A DNA stretch of 59,116 bases from an uncultured Clostridia bacterium. Its GTDB lineage: Bacteria > Bacillota > Clostridia > TANB77 > CAG-508. Shown piece after piece: positions 30,427 through 41,145 of the stretch. Position numbers and translations under genes: made by a program. Numbering within the stretch: the first letter of the stretch is position 1; each line of letters opens with the position of its first letter. Where the stretch lies: NCBI GenBank assembly GCA_947594935.1, contig CANQEM010000008.1, positions 1 to 59,116 of the forward strand, read 5' to 3'. The notes below the pieces were generated by a model. That model was not told where the DNA came from and ran no database searches. It worked only from the letters and a program-made list of their open reading frames with translations.

Positions 30427-30487
30427 CTTTCCTTTCTGGTCTTTTTTATCTTATACATATTTTTTCCATTTTTTTATGTTTTAAACA

Positions 30488-31231
30488 TTATTTTTTCTCT
30501 ACCATGATGTCTCCAAAAATCTTTTCTTGATTTGTTGTAACTTTGTTTCGCCTAGATAATTCTAGTAACCCACTAAATGCTGTTACAACTTCTTGCTTGT
30601 CTTTTTGTTTTACAGAAAATAGTCTATTAAATACAAATTTTTTTTGCTTAACCAAAACTCTTACCATTTCTCTAACTTTACTTGCAACTGTGTAATTATC
30701 TGTTAAAGCTATTCTTTCGATGTTTTTAGCATTTTGATTTAATTTTGCACTTGTTCTTTCAATTAAATCTTGATATATTTGAGGAATCATTGTATTATTA
30801 TATTCTTTTTCTAGCTTTCTTTTTGGTAAATCTATTTCTTCTTGTGACTTTGTAATTCGCTTTGAAAATAGCACATAGTTTTCTCTGAGTTTTGATGTTA
30901 TTTCTTTATATTTTTTGTATTCTATTATTCTTCTAATCAGCTCTTCCTCTGTTAGTTCTTCTTCATCGTCTTCTTGTTTTGGTAATAGCCTTTTTGATTT
31001 TAAGTATAGTAAAGAAGATGCCATTACTAGAAATTCACTTGCAATTTCTAAATTCATTTCTTCCATAGCATTTAAATATTCCATATATTGTTCTGTTATT
31101 TCCGCTAAATTGATGTCATATATGTCCATTTTGTTTTTTTCAATTAAATATATTAGTAAATCTAATGGACCTTCAAAATTATCAATTTTTATTGCGTATT
31201 TCTTCGTTTCAAGTGTTAATAGGCTTGGCAT
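30488..31231 (-). CDS. scpA: Segregation and condensation protein A
   Basis: 'YAIKIDNFEGPLDLLIYLIEKNKMDIYDINLAEITEQYMEYL'. Confidence 0.96.
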   Translation of the reverse strand: MPSLLTLETKKYAIKIDNFEGPLDLLIYLIEKNKMDIYDINLAEITEQYMEYLNAMEEMNLEIASEFLVMASSLLYLKSKRLLPKQEDDEEELTEEELIRRIIEYKKYKEITSKLRENYVLFSKRITKSQEEIDLPKRKLEKEYNNTMIPQIYQDLIERTSAKLNQNAKNIERIALTDNYTVASKVREMVRVLVKQKKFVFNRLFSVKQKDKQEVVTAFSGLLELSRRNKVTTNQEKIFGDIMVEKK

Positions 31232-31245
31232 CTTTTTTCCTCTCT

Positions 31246-31692
31246 TTAATCTTCTTCTATTACTTCTTTGATATTTTCACTATTATATCCTTTTTTCATA
31301 AGGTATTGTTTTATTTCATCTATTTCCATCGCATGTTGCTTTTTATATAAAATATTTCTAATTGAATTTCTTTCATATTCTTCAAGTTCTTCGCGGTTTT
31401 CGTAGATGTAGTCCTCTATATCATCTGCTGAAATTCCTTTACTTAATAATTTATATTTAAGTTCTTTAATAGATAAATTTTTTAGTTGTTTAAAATTGTT
31501 TATTGCTTTTTCAATATATTGCTTGTCATCAATATATTTTGCATCTTTAAGATATTGGATAATATCTTCTAACATATTTTCTTCTATGCTAGTTGCAAAC
31601 TTTGTTTTTATTTCTTGTTCTGTTCTTTTTTTATATAATATGTATTTTAATACTTTTGTTTTTTGTTCATCAAATTCTTCTACTGAATACAT
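31246..31692 (-). CDS. recX: Regulatory protein RecX
   Basis: Three-helix repeats 'KYILYKKRTEQEIKTKF...YIDDKQYIEKAINNFKQLKNLSIKELKYKLLSKGI'; next to recA. Confidence 0.9.
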   Translation of the reverse strand: MYSVEEFDEQKTKVLKYILYKKRTEQEIKTKFATSIEENMLEDIIQYLKDAKYIDDKQYIEKAINNFKQLKNLSIKELKYKLLSKGISADDIEDYIYENREELEEYERNSIRNILYKKQHAMEIDEIKQYLMKKGYNSENIKEVIEED

Positions 31693-31705
31693 AATTATTC
31701 ACCTT

Positions 31706-32812
31706 TTATTCTTCGTCATCATCATCTATTTCTGGTATTTCTTCGCCTAGGCTTTGTTCAAAAGCTTTTTCAAAATTTGCTCTTACCTTTTCTTCTACTT
31801 CTGCTAATACAGCTGGGTTGTCTGTTAAATATTTTTTAACATTTTCTCTACCTTGACCAATTCTTTCGCCTTTGTAGCTAAACCATGAGCCACTCTTTTC
31901 TATAATATCTAGGTTTACAGCCATGTCTAAGATATTTCCAGCTTTTGAAATTCCTTCTCCATATATAATATCAAATTCAGCTTCTCTAAATGGTGGTGCA
32001 ACTTTGTTTTTTACAACTTTTACTCTTGTTCTGCTTCCTTTTATTTCACCATCTTGTTTGATGTTTTCAATTTTTCTGATGTCTAACCTAACAGACGCAT
32101 AGAATTTTAATGCTCGTCCACCAGTTGTTGTTTCTGGGTTTCCAAACATAACTCCTATTTTTTCTCTTAATTGATTTATGAAAATCAATACTGTTTTTGA
32201 TTTATTGATTGCACCTGCTAATTTTCTTAGTGCTTGTGACATAAGCCTTGCTTGTAGTCCCATGTGTGAATCTCCCATGTCGCCATCTATCTCTGCTTTT
32301 GGAACTAGTGCGGCAACTGAGTCCACAACTATAACATCTAATGCACCACTTCTTACTAGGCTTTCTGTTATTTCTAATGCTTGCTCTCCTGTATCTGGTT
32401 GTGCAACAATTAAATTATCTATATCTACTCCCAATTTTTTAGAATAAACTGGATCAAGTGCGTGTTCTGCATCTATAAATGCAACTTCTCCACCTTGTTT
32501 TTGGGCTTCTGCAATAACATGTAATGCAAGTGTTGTTTTACCAGAAGATTCTGGTCCAAAAATTTCAATAATTCTGCCTCTTGGAACACCTCCGATTCCA
32601 AGTGCAATATCTAAACTTAAAGCTCCTGTTGGAATTGCTTCAACTTCCATTGCTTTGAATTCTCCTAGTTTCATTACTGAACCTTTTCCATATTGTTTTT
32701 CTATTTGGCTCATAGCAGCCTCTAATGCTTTTTTCTTTTCTGTGTTTTCTCCCATAATTTTTTCCTCCTTAAATTTACCAAAACTTTGTTTGATATTCAT
32801 ATTATATACCAA
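31706..32812 (-). CDS. recA: Recombinase RecA (start likely at internal [31 protein letters not shown])
   Basis: '[39 protein letters not shown]'. Confidence 0.99.
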   Translation of the reverse strand: MVYNMNIKQSFGKFKEEKIMGENTEKKKALEAAMSQIEKQYGKGSVMKLGEFKAMEVEAIPTGALSLDIALGIGGVPRGRIIEIFGPESSGKTTLALHVIAEAQKQGGEVAFIDAEHALDPVYSKKLGVDIDNLIVAQPDTGEQALEITESLVRSGALDVIVVDSVAALVPKAEIDGDMGDSHMGLQARLMSQALRKLAGAINKSKTVLIFINQLREKIGVMFGNPETTTGGRALKFYASVRLDIRKIENIKQDGEIKGSRTRVKVVKNKVAPPFREAEFDIIYGEGISKAGNILDMAVNLDIIEKSGSWFSYKGERIGQGRENVKKYLTDNPAVLAEVEEKVRANFEKAFEQSLGEEIPEIDDDDEE

Positions 32813-32845
32813 ATTTTTGTTTTGTCAATACTTTTTTTAAATTTT

Positions 32846-34366
32846 TTATTTATACCATCCTGCTATGTTATAAAAAACGTTGTACCAGTTAGGGTTTGTG
32901 TCACCTTTTAAATTTGAATGAAAGCAAACTGTGAATTTATTATTGTATAAACTTATATATGGTACATCTTCTTTATATATTTCTGCAAGTCTTTTGTATC
33001 TCTCTTTTAAAGTGTTTTCATCTGTTGTATTTTTTACTTCATCTAAAATCGTATTTACTTCATCATTTACATAGTTTGCCATATTATTTTTTCCAAGAAA
33101 AGTTTCTATATTAGGGCTATATGATAAATTTACACTGCATAATAGCATATCATAATTTTTGGTATTTATCGTACTGAAATATTGTTCATCTGTTAGTTCT
33201 ACAATATTTATTTTTATTCCTAAGTTTGCTAGTTGTGCTTGTATATTTTGTGCTGCTAAAACTCTTGCTCTATCACTTGCTTTTACTGAAAGATTTAATT
33301 GAATTTTTTGTGAATTCAATAATTGTTTTGCTTGGTCAGGGTTATACCCGGCACTTGCATCTTCTGCTTGATATATCCATGTTCCATAATCTAGTGGAAA
33401 GCTTGATGTATAGTATTGGTTATTATATACATTTGCTACGATGTTTGCTTTGTCTATTGAATATGCTATTGCTTTTCTTACTTCTTTTCTTGAAAGAATT
33501 TGATTCTGCATGTTTAATGCTATAAAATCATGTTCTCTCCCTTTCATTTCTTTTTTTGCATATCCTATACTTCCTATATATTCTTGTAGATTACTATTTT
33601 GCGTGTCTATAACATCAATGTTGCCCATTTTAAAGCTGTTATATAGTTCACCCAAAGATGAATATAGATTTACAGTTATTTTTTGCAAGGTTAATTCTGT
33701 TTTTGTGTCCCACCAATTTTCATTTGGTTGTAAAGTTAGATGTGTTGATTGCACATCTGTGTATTTATACATTCCTGTTCCTACTGGTACTATTCCATCA
33801 TTGAAATCTTGGTCTTGATAGAATAGACTTGATAAAATTGGAAATGTTAAATTATATTCAAAAAAAGGTTCTTCTTTATTTAAAAATATTTTTAGTGTGT
33901 AATCATCTGTTATTTCTACATTTGCTATGTTTTGCACATTGCTTGAATAAAGTGAATCCATGTTTTTTAGTTGTTCAATCGTGAATTTTACATCATCTGC
34001 TATAAATTTCTCGCCATTAGCCCATCTTACATTATCTTTTAGTTTTATTATGTAAGTTGTTCCATTTTGCTTTGCCCATTCTTCTGCCAAACATGGCTCT
34101 GCTTTATAGTCTGATGATAAATTGATTAGCGGTTCATAAATTAGTCTTGAAATGTCTTGGACATTTTTGTTTTTACTAAAAATTGGGTTAGTGCTGTCAA
34201 ATGCTGCTACACCTAGTGTTATTTCTGTCACTTTTTCTTCTTGCACACTAACTTGGGTTTGTTCTTGCTCTTTTTTTTCTTCTTCTGTTTTTATTTTGTA
34301 AATAGCAAAAATCATAATTCCAACAGCAAATATAGCAAATACATATTTAAAAAAGTTAGACTTCAT
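32846..34366 (-). CDS. ABC transporter substrate-binding protein (peptide/SBP_bac_5 family)
   Basis: 'DISRLIYEPLINLSSDYKAEPCLAEEWAKQNGTTYIIKLKDNVRWANGEKFIADDVKFTIEQLK'. Confidence 0.92.
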   Translation of the reverse strand: MKSNFFKYVFAIFAVGIMIFAIYKIKTEEEKKEQEQTQVSVQEEKVTEITLGVAAFDSTNPIFSKNKNVQDISRLIYEPLINLSSDYKAEPCLAEEWAKQNGTTYIIKLKDNVRWANGEKFIADDVKFTIEQLKNMDSLYSSNVQNIANVEITDDYTLKIFLNKEEPFFEYNLTFPILSSLFYQDQDFNDGIVPVGTGMYKYTDVQSTHLTLQPNENWWDTKTELTLQKITVNLYSSLGELYNSFKMGNIDVIDTQNSNLQEYIGSIGYAKKEMKGREHDFIALNMQNQILSRKEVRKAIAYSIDKANIVANVYNNQYYTSSFPLDYGTWIYQAEDASAGYNPDQAKQLLNSQKIQLNLSVKASDRARVLAAQNIQAQLANLGIKINIVELTDEQYFSTINTKNYDMLLCSVNLSYSPNIETFLGKNNMANYVNDEVNTILDEVKNTTDENTLKERYKRLAEIYKEDVPYISLYNNKFTVCFHSNLKGDTNPNWYNVFYNIAGWYK

Positions 34367-34511
34367 CTAAAATTTTTCACATTCCTTTCCTAAACTATCT
34401 CCTTGCTTATCATATATTATATTAACATTTTTTTCAAGTTTTTATTACATATTTTTCATTTTTTTGCTCATAATATTTATTATATTTACAATTTCGAAAG
34501 GAGATTTAGAA

Positions 34512-35141
34512 TTGAAAACTGCAAAGTGGCTTATTTTTGTTGTTTTGATTATATCAATAATTTGTGGAATTGCTTTCTTTTTTGGGCAAAATACTAGCAA
34601 AAATAAATCTTCTTATGAAACACAAAAAACTGCTTCTAGTGATAATGAAAACAATAATACAGATTCAACTGCTCATCAACCTGTGGAAACTACTATTTCT
34701 ACTTTTTCTACAAATATTTATACAAAAGAAACTGGTAGGCAGAATAATATGGAGCTTACCGCTTCTCGCTTAAATGACCATATTGTAAAAGCTGGTGAAA
34801 CTTTTTCATTTTGTGAATTTTTAGGACCTTCTTCTTCTGAAAAAGGCTATCAAGAAGCGGATATTTTTGATAATAAAGGGAATAAGAAAAAAGGTATTGG
34901 TGGTGGAAATTGTCAAATAAGCTCTACTTTATATAATGCTGTTCTAGCTGTTCCTGGTTTAGTTGTTTTAGAAAGACATGCTCACAGTAGCTATGTTCCT
35001 TATGTTCAAAAAGATAAGGATGCAGCTGTGGCTTATGGTAGCTATGATTTAAAATTTAGAAATGATACTGGTAAAAATATAAAGTTAAAATTTGATGTTA
35101 CTCCTGATGTTGTTACAGCAACTATTATTCAACTTGATTGA
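34512..35141 (+). CDS. VanW family protein
   Basis: TTG start after gaaaggag (ORF track starts upstream at 34464); 'RLNDHIVKAGETFSFCEFLGPSSSEKGYQEADIF...GGGNCQISSTLYNAVL'. Confidence 0.92.
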   Translation: MKTAKWLIFVVLIISIICGIAFFFGQNTSKNKSSYETQKTASSDNENNNTDSTAHQPVETTISTFSTNIYTKETGRQNNMELTASRLNDHIVKAGETFSFCEFLGPSSSEKGYQEADIFDNKGNKKKGIGGGNCQISSTLYNAVLAVPGLVVLERHAHSSYVPYVQKDKDAAVAYGSYDLKFRNDTGKNIKLKFDVTPDVVTATIIQLD

Positions 35142-35186
35142 TTTCATATTTTCAGCTTTTCTACATAGATTTATATTGGTGATATT

Positions 35187-36656
35187 GTGAGAAAAGCAAA
35201 AATTTTTATTATAAATGGAATTATCTTAACAATCAGTTCTTTTGCAATTCGTGCTATTGGTCTTATTTTTAATATCTTTATTGCAAATCAAGTTGGTCAA
35301 GAGGCAATCGGCAATTTTAGTTTAGTAATGTCTGTTTATCTATTTTTTATTACTTTTGCTTGTTCTGGAATTGGTCTTGCTTCTACTTGTATTATTTCTG
35401 AACAACTTGAAAAAACTAGCCGAGAAAGTTGCGTTAAAGTTGCAAAAACATGTATGGTTTTTGCATGTAGTTTTGGTCTTATTGCTTCTTTGGTTTTATC
35501 AATATTAGCACCTACAATTTCTAGTAATTGGTTACATCATAAGGTTTCAAAAGCATCAATTTATTTAATCGCATTAGTTTTACCTTTTATCAGTGTTTCT
35601 AGTGTTATTAGCAGTTATTTTACAAGTATTGGTAAATCATACAAAAATGCTCTTGTTCAATTTTTTGAGGTACTATCAAAAATTATAGCTACTGTTTTTT
35701 TACTACAAAATCAAAATAAAAATGTGGTAACTGTTTGTTATTATTTAGTTTTAGGGGATGTTATTTCAGAGTTTGTCTCATTTTTGTTAAAATACTATAT
35801 GTTTTATTTTGAAAGAAAAAAATTTGACTTAAAACTTAGTTATACTAAGAAAGTTGGAAAACAGATTTTAAAAATTTCTTTTCCGATTGCAGTTACTTCA
35901 TATATTCGCTCTGGGCTTTCTTCTTTACAGCAATTTTTAATTCCTATGCGTTTGCAAGTATATGGTTTAAGCTATTCATTAGCTACTGCAAAATACGGCT
36001 TAATAAATGGTATGGCTATGCCTGTTATTATGTTTGCAAACCTTTTTACTACTTCATTTAGTAGCCTTCTAGTTCCAGAATATGCTCGACTGCTCGCAGG
36101 GAAAAATTTTGGCAGAATGAAAACTGTTTGCAATAAAATTTTTAAGATTACTTTCAATTTTTCTTTTTTAGTTGCTGGTGTTCTACTATTTTTTGCAAAT
36201 GAAATTAGTTTTGCTGTTTATAACAATTTAGAAATTGCTACATATCTACGTTTGTTGGCACCTTGCGTTGTTTTTATGTATGTTGATAATATAATAGACA
36301 ATATTTTAAAAGGTATGCAGGCACAGTTCCATGTTATGTGTGTAAATATTTGTGATTTAGCAATTATAATTTTTAATATATTTTTCCTTGTTCCTATTTA
36401 TGGAATAACTGGATATATTATAAGTATTATCATCAGTGAAGTTTTTAATTTTATATGTAGTTTCATGCTTTTAAAAAAGAAATTAAAAGTCGAATTTGAT
36501 TTTTGGAATTTTCTAATAAAACCATTTTTATTGATATTTCCATGTTTCGTACTTTGCTCTATTATACCTTTTGAGTTTGAAAATATTTTTATAAACATTG
36601 GTTTTAAAATAATTGTATTTACTTCTTTTTATTATTTATTTTTATCAAGGATTTGA
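35187..36656 (+). CDS. Polysaccharide biosynthesis/MOP-family flippase (SpoVB-like)
   Basis: 489 aa polytopic protein; 'NIFIANQVGQEAIGNFSLVMSVYLFFITFACSGIGLASTCIISEQLEK'. Confidence 0.85.
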   Translation: MRKAKIFIINGIILTISSFAIRAIGLIFNIFIANQVGQEAIGNFSLVMSVYLFFITFACSGIGLASTCIISEQLEKTSRESCVKVAKTCMVFACSFGLIASLVLSILAPTISSNWLHHKVSKASIYLIALVLPFISVSSVISSYFTSIGKSYKNALVQFFEVLSKIIATVFLLQNQNKNVVTVCYYLVLGDVISEFVSFLLKYYMFYFERKKFDLKLSYTKKVGKQILKISFPIAVTSYIRSGLSSLQQFLIPMRLQVYGLSYSLATAKYGLINGMAMPVIMFANLFTTSFSSLLVPEYARLLAGKNFGRMKTVCNKIFKITFNFSFLVAGVLLFFANEISFAVYNNLEIATYLRLLAPCVVFMYVDNIIDNILKGMQAQFHVMCVNICDLAIIIFNIFFLVPIYGITGYIISIIISEVFNFICSFMLLKKKLKVEFDFWNFLIKPFLLIFPCFVLCSIIPFEFENIFINIGFKIIVFTSFYYLFLSRI

Positions 36657-36754
36657 GTACATACATATTAACATATATTCTTTTGCATTTCAATAATTTT
36701 GAAATTTTTTTCATCGCAAAATTCGACAAATTTCGACTTTTGCCCTCACAATAA

Positions 36755-36778
36755 AGAGGATGGTTTTTATCATCCTCT
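36755..36778. terminator. Hairpin terminator between convergent genes
   Basis: agaggatggtttttatcatcctct. Confidence 0.8.
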
Positions 36779-36782
36779 CTAT

Positions 36783-38000
36783 TTAACTTCTTAATAAATC
36801 AACCCAGCTATATATCACTCGTTTTGACATAGTGAAAAAATTTAATTCATCAACGTCATTTTTTGCTACCAGATTGACTTTTCCTATAACTTCTCCATCT
36901 AGTGTAAAAGTCATTTCTCCTAATTTGTCTCCAACATTGATTTTGGCTGAAACGGCATCTGGTAAATTGATGTTTTGCTCTATTTTATCTTCTTTGCCTT
37001 TTTCAATTAAAGCCCCACTATCATCTTCCAATACTACGTCAATATTGCTATGAACTCCTTTTGTAACACTAATATTTTTTACAAAGTCTCCTTTATTTCC
37101 AAAGCTTTTAAAAGTAAATTTACTAAAACCGTAATCTAATAGTTTTTGTGCCTCGCTGAAACGCACTTTTGTTGATGGTGCTTTCATTATAACAGCAATT
37201 AAAGATAAATCATCTCTTGTGGCACTTGCAGATAAATTATATAATGCCAGAGATGTTGAGCCTGTTTTTAAGCCTGTTGCACCTTTATATGTTTTTATCA
37301 ATTTATTTGTATTTGAAAGTTGAGATTTTCCGTCTCGTAAACTATCCATCCAGATTGTAGTATATTTTGTTATTTCCGGATATTTATTCAATAATTCTCG
37401 TGACATCAAAGAAATATCATAACTTGAAGTTAAGTGGTCATCTTCATCAAGTCCATGGCAATTTTTAAAAGTGGTATCATTCATTCCAAGTTCTTTTGCC
37501 TTATTGTTCATAAGTTCAACAAAAGCTTCTTCACTTCCTGAAATAAATTCTGCCATAGCCACAACACAATCATTAGCAGAGTTTACGCAAATTGCTTTTA
37601 ACATTTCATCAACTGTTAGAGTTTCCCTTGGGTCAAGCCAAATTTGTGAGCCACCCATAGCAGCTGCATTTTCAGAGCAAGGCACTTCATCTGTTAAAGA
37701 AATTTGCTTATTTGAAATTGCTTCCATAATGAGCAAAATGCTCATAACTTTTGTAACAGAAGCGGGGCGAAGTTTTTCATGAATATTATGGCTATATAGT
37801 ATTTGACCTGTATGCTGTTCAATTAAAATTGCTGATTCGCTTTCTAGTTTTAAATTATTTTCCTCTGATACCTCACTACTTACTGCAATTGCATCATTTT
37901 CACTTGCTAATTGCCAAATATATCCTATTGCAAAACTGTGAATAGGTACACTAATCATAAGAAAAATTAAAGTAATTGTAATGTATTTTTTTAAATTCAT
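36783..38000 (-). CDS. D-alanyl-D-alanine carboxypeptidase (DacF-like)
   Basis: 'RPASVTKVMSILLIMEAI', 'SANDCVVAMAEFISGSEEAFVELMNNKAKELGM', 'KTGST'. Confidence 0.94.
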   Translation of the reverse strand: MNLKKYITITLIFLMISVPIHSFAIGYIWQLASENDAIAVSSEVSEENNLKLESESAILIEQHTGQILYSHNIHEKLRPASVTKVMSILLIMEAISNKQISLTDEVPCSENAAAMGGSQIWLDPRETLTVDEMLKAICVNSANDCVVAMAEFISGSEEAFVELMNNKAKELGMNDTTFKNCHGLDEDDHLTSSYDISLMSRELLNKYPEITKYTTIWMDSLRDGKSQLSNTNKLIKTYKGATGLKTGSTSLALYNLSASATRDDLSLIAVIMKAPSTKVRFSEAQKLLDYGFSKFTFKSFGNKGDFVKNISVTKGVHSNIDVVLEDDSGALIEKGKEDKIEQNINLPDAVSAKINVGDKLGEMTFTLDGEVIGKVNLVAKNDVDELNFFTMSKRVIYSWVDLLRS

Positions 38001-38100
38001 AACATCATTCCTTTCTGCTTAAAATATATGAAAATTTTATAAAAAAATAACTTTACAATTTAACGAATTTGATATATGATTAAGAAAAATATAGATAGGA

Positions 38101-38808
38101 GTGGATAGTATGCCATCTTGGGCAATTCATTTAGCAATAGCAACAAAATTAAATAAAAAACTAAAATTTAATAATCAAGATAAAAATATATTTTTACTAG
38201 GAAATCTTTTACCAGATGTTTTAAATGGCTTTCTTGTAGAAAATATATCACACACAGTTTCACATCTTGAAACGCATTTTGCAGTAGAAGTTCAAATTTG
38301 CAATCACAAAGAACATAGGCATGATATAACAGGGTTTTATAACAAATATCATAGCAAGTTTTCAAATCCTCTTATTTTGGGATATTATTCTCATATTATA
38401 TCAGACACTTTTTGGAATAGTACAGTTTATGGAACAAAAGGTGTTTTAGACGAAGATAAAAAAGTAATTGGTTTGAAATTAAAAAACGGAGAAAATTTTT
38501 TAGCGCCAAGAGAAACTTTGAGAAAAATAAAGACAAATGATTTCAAGATTTTTTCAAAATACATCTATGAGAATAATTTAGCAGATATTCCAGTATATGA
38601 TGAAAAAATGTTGGAATATGCAAAAGATATTGATTGGTTAAATTTAGAGAAGTCCGATATTCAAGAAACTATTAAATATATAGAAGAAATGGCAAGGCTG
38701 AAAAAGCCTCTTGAACTAGAATGTCCAGATTATCAAATATTTTCACAAGAAGAAATGCAGAAAATTTTTGATGACTGCATAGAAGATATAGAAAATAAAT
38801 TGAATTGA
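38101..38808 (+). CDS. Zinc-dependent phospholipase C-like / HD-like hydrolase family protein
   Basis: 'MPSWAIHLAIATKLNKKLKFNNQDKNIFLLGNLLPDVLNG...HLETHFAV...GYYSHIISDTFW' His/Asp pattern. Confidence 0.65.
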   Translation: MDSMPSWAIHLAIATKLNKKLKFNNQDKNIFLLGNLLPDVLNGFLVENISHTVSHLETHFAVEVQICNHKEHRHDITGFYNKYHSKFSNPLILGYYSHIISDTFWNSTVYGTKGVLDEDKKVIGLKLKNGENFLAPRETLRKIKTNDFKIFSKYIYENNLADIPVYDEKMLEYAKDIDWLNLEKSDIQETIKYIEEMARLKKPLELECPDYQIFSQEEMQKIFDDCIEDIENKLN

Positions 38809-38812
38809 AATT

Positions 38813-38833
38813 GCCCCGCAAAATATGCGGGGC
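38813..38833. terminator. Bidirectional terminator between convergent genes
   Basis: gccccgcaaaatatgcggggc. Confidence 0.85.
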
Positions 38834-38843
38834 TTTGTTTAAT

Positions 38844-41130
38844 TTAACCTAATATTGCTTTTTGTAAAAATTTAAGTGCGTCATAAAGTGTTACTGCTCC
38901 ATCATCATTGTAATCCATTGTCCATAATTCATTTTCTGTTTGAGTCCACTTTAATATTGCTTGTTTTAAAATCTGCAAAGCATCATATAAAGTTACTCTG
39001 CCGTCGTTGTTTACATCACCTTTTAGTCCACGAGTTACTGTTATTGTAGTTGTAGCAGATAAACCGTTATCCGTAGTTACTGTAAATGAGCCTTTCCCTG
39101 GTTTTACACCTTTAAGTGTGATTGTGTGGGTTTTATTATTATGGGTTGATGAATATGCCTTTTCATCATCTTCAAAGCTCCATTTAAGCTCTGTTGGAAA
39201 TGTTGATTGATCCTCTGGTCCAAACTTCACTTGGATTTTTACTTCCTCTCCTACTTTTAAATCAACATGTTCAGGCATAATAATGCTTTTGGTTTCATAA
39301 AGAACTCTAATTGTTTCTTCATCTACTATGTCGCCGTATGTCAAGCGTATTGTAGCCATTCCTGGTCCAACACATTGTATATGACCTTTATCATCTACTC
39401 TTGCCACACTTGTATCTGTACTTTCAAATTTGAAATTATCACAAGTTACAGCTATATTAGCAATAGGGCTTTCCCATTCTTGATTATATAATCTTACTAT
39501 TGCGTCTGCTGTGTCATTAACATCTAGATAAGGAACTCCTGTAACATTTTTAGTACGTACATATAGTGATAAAGTTGATATATATCCTTTATATATATTT
39601 ATCTGCTCAGAAACTTGCTTTGTTTCCCTTTTTACTTGACCTTCATATTCTGTTTCTGCAAAAATTTGCACCCAATAATATACACCATTTCCCTCGAAAC
39701 AGCCTATACCTACTGATTTATAGCCATCTCTCATCATATTAGCTTTATGCCCAGAAGAGCCCATCCAGCCAGAAAATGCTCCACTTGCGCTACTATAACC
39801 TGCTAAGATATTTTCACCCCTTGCGCCTGGATAATCTAAACCATCAAATACTGTAAAATTATCTGTGCCATTTGGTCTAGTGTGACTGAAATATGTGCTT
39901 ATTTCTATTGCCCTCTTCATCGCTAGTTCTGTTAATTGTTTATCGATAACTAATGAGTCTTTTCCTTCATTTGCTCTTTCTTGATTTACTAAGTCTAGCA
40001 TGTCTAATGCTGCTCCATAATCAAGAGTTCCTGAAACTGTAAATACTTCTCCTTGCATCCATCCGCCATCTCCATCAGACATCAAACCTGCTGGAACAGT
40101 GTATTCAGGTATTTCTGGTTTGCACCAATTTTTAAATATTCTTTTTATACCAGAAGGCATTTCCACACTTTTTAAATTTGGGCAACCATCAAAAGCACTT
40201 GTGTTTATTCTCTCTAATGTTTGAGGGAAGATAACCTCTGTTACATTACTGCATCCCCTAACATCATACTGTCCAATTGTTTTTATTGTACTACCGAGAA
40301 TAATCAATTTTATTTAATTGTGTACAATTTTGAAATTGAGCAGGAGTTGTTGTATTACAATTTATTGTTGCAGTAGTTAAAGCTGTACAATTTTGGAACG
40401 TAGTACCAATACCAATTGAAGTTATGCTCCTTGGTAATGTAATTGTTTTTAATGCTGGTAAATAGCTAAATACAAAGTTATCTAGTGTTGTAACTGAATC
40501 AGGAATATTGATTTGCTCTAAATATGTAGATTTTCTAAAACAAATTTCATCCAAAGTTGTAACTGTTCCTGGAATAGTATATGTAGTATCTCGTTTAGCT
40601 ACTGGGTATGAAATCAATTCTGTTTTTTGTTTATTATATAGTACACCATCTTGTGAAGAAAAGGCGGTGTTATTTCCATTAACTTCTATCTTTTCTAGTT
40701 GTAAACAATCATAAAATACATATTTTCCCATTGTTGTTACACTTGCTGGGATTGTAATATTTGTGATTGCTGTACGGTCAAATGCGTATGTATCAATTGT
40801 TTGAACATTGTTTCCTATTTTTATTGTACTTAGTGCTTTACATTGAGTAAAAGCTCCTTTACCTATTTTAGTTATTGTGTCTGGAATTGTTACACTTGTA
40901 ATCTTAGTTTTAAGTTCAAATGCAGTTTCTCCTATACTAGTTACCGTCTTATTATCAAGTGTATCTGGAATTGTTAATACAGTTTCACTTCCTGTATATT
41001 TTGTTATTTCTACTGTGTTATCGTTTAATACTTTATATGTATAATCTGAGCTTGTTGCGCCATAGCTGTTGAATATATATATACCGCTTAATAATACAAT
41101 AGTTAAAAATATTGTTATTATTTTTTTCAT
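38844..41130 (-). CDS. BspA-like LRR + CAP (SCP) domain + Big2-like + type I dockerin protein; requires +1 frameshift at CGG (40294-40296)
   Basis: ORFs 40291-41130 (signal peptide + LRR, ends 'CTQLNKIDYSR*') and 38844-40307 (LRR continuation 'GSTIKTIGQYDVRGCSNVTEVIFPQTLERINTSAF', CAP 'LDLVNQERANEGKDSL', dockerin 'GDVNNDGRVTLYDALQILKQAIL...YNDDGAVTLYDALKFLQKAILG') join without loss in +1 frame. Confidence 0.85.
40294..40296 (-). other. Candidate +1 recoding site, TCT-CGG-TAG
   Basis: In-frame CGG followed directly by 0-frame TAG; C-skip gives TCT-GGT-AGT-ACA and continues the LRR domain. Confidence 0.8.
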
Positions 41131-41145
41131 TTTTTTCCCCTCTTT

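Noticed and set aside
38844-40307. Separate gene starting at TTG (40305-40307) as in the ORF track
   Set aside because: No signal peptide or RBS, begins mid-LRR and overlaps the preceding ORF in +1; better read as the 3' part of the same protein.
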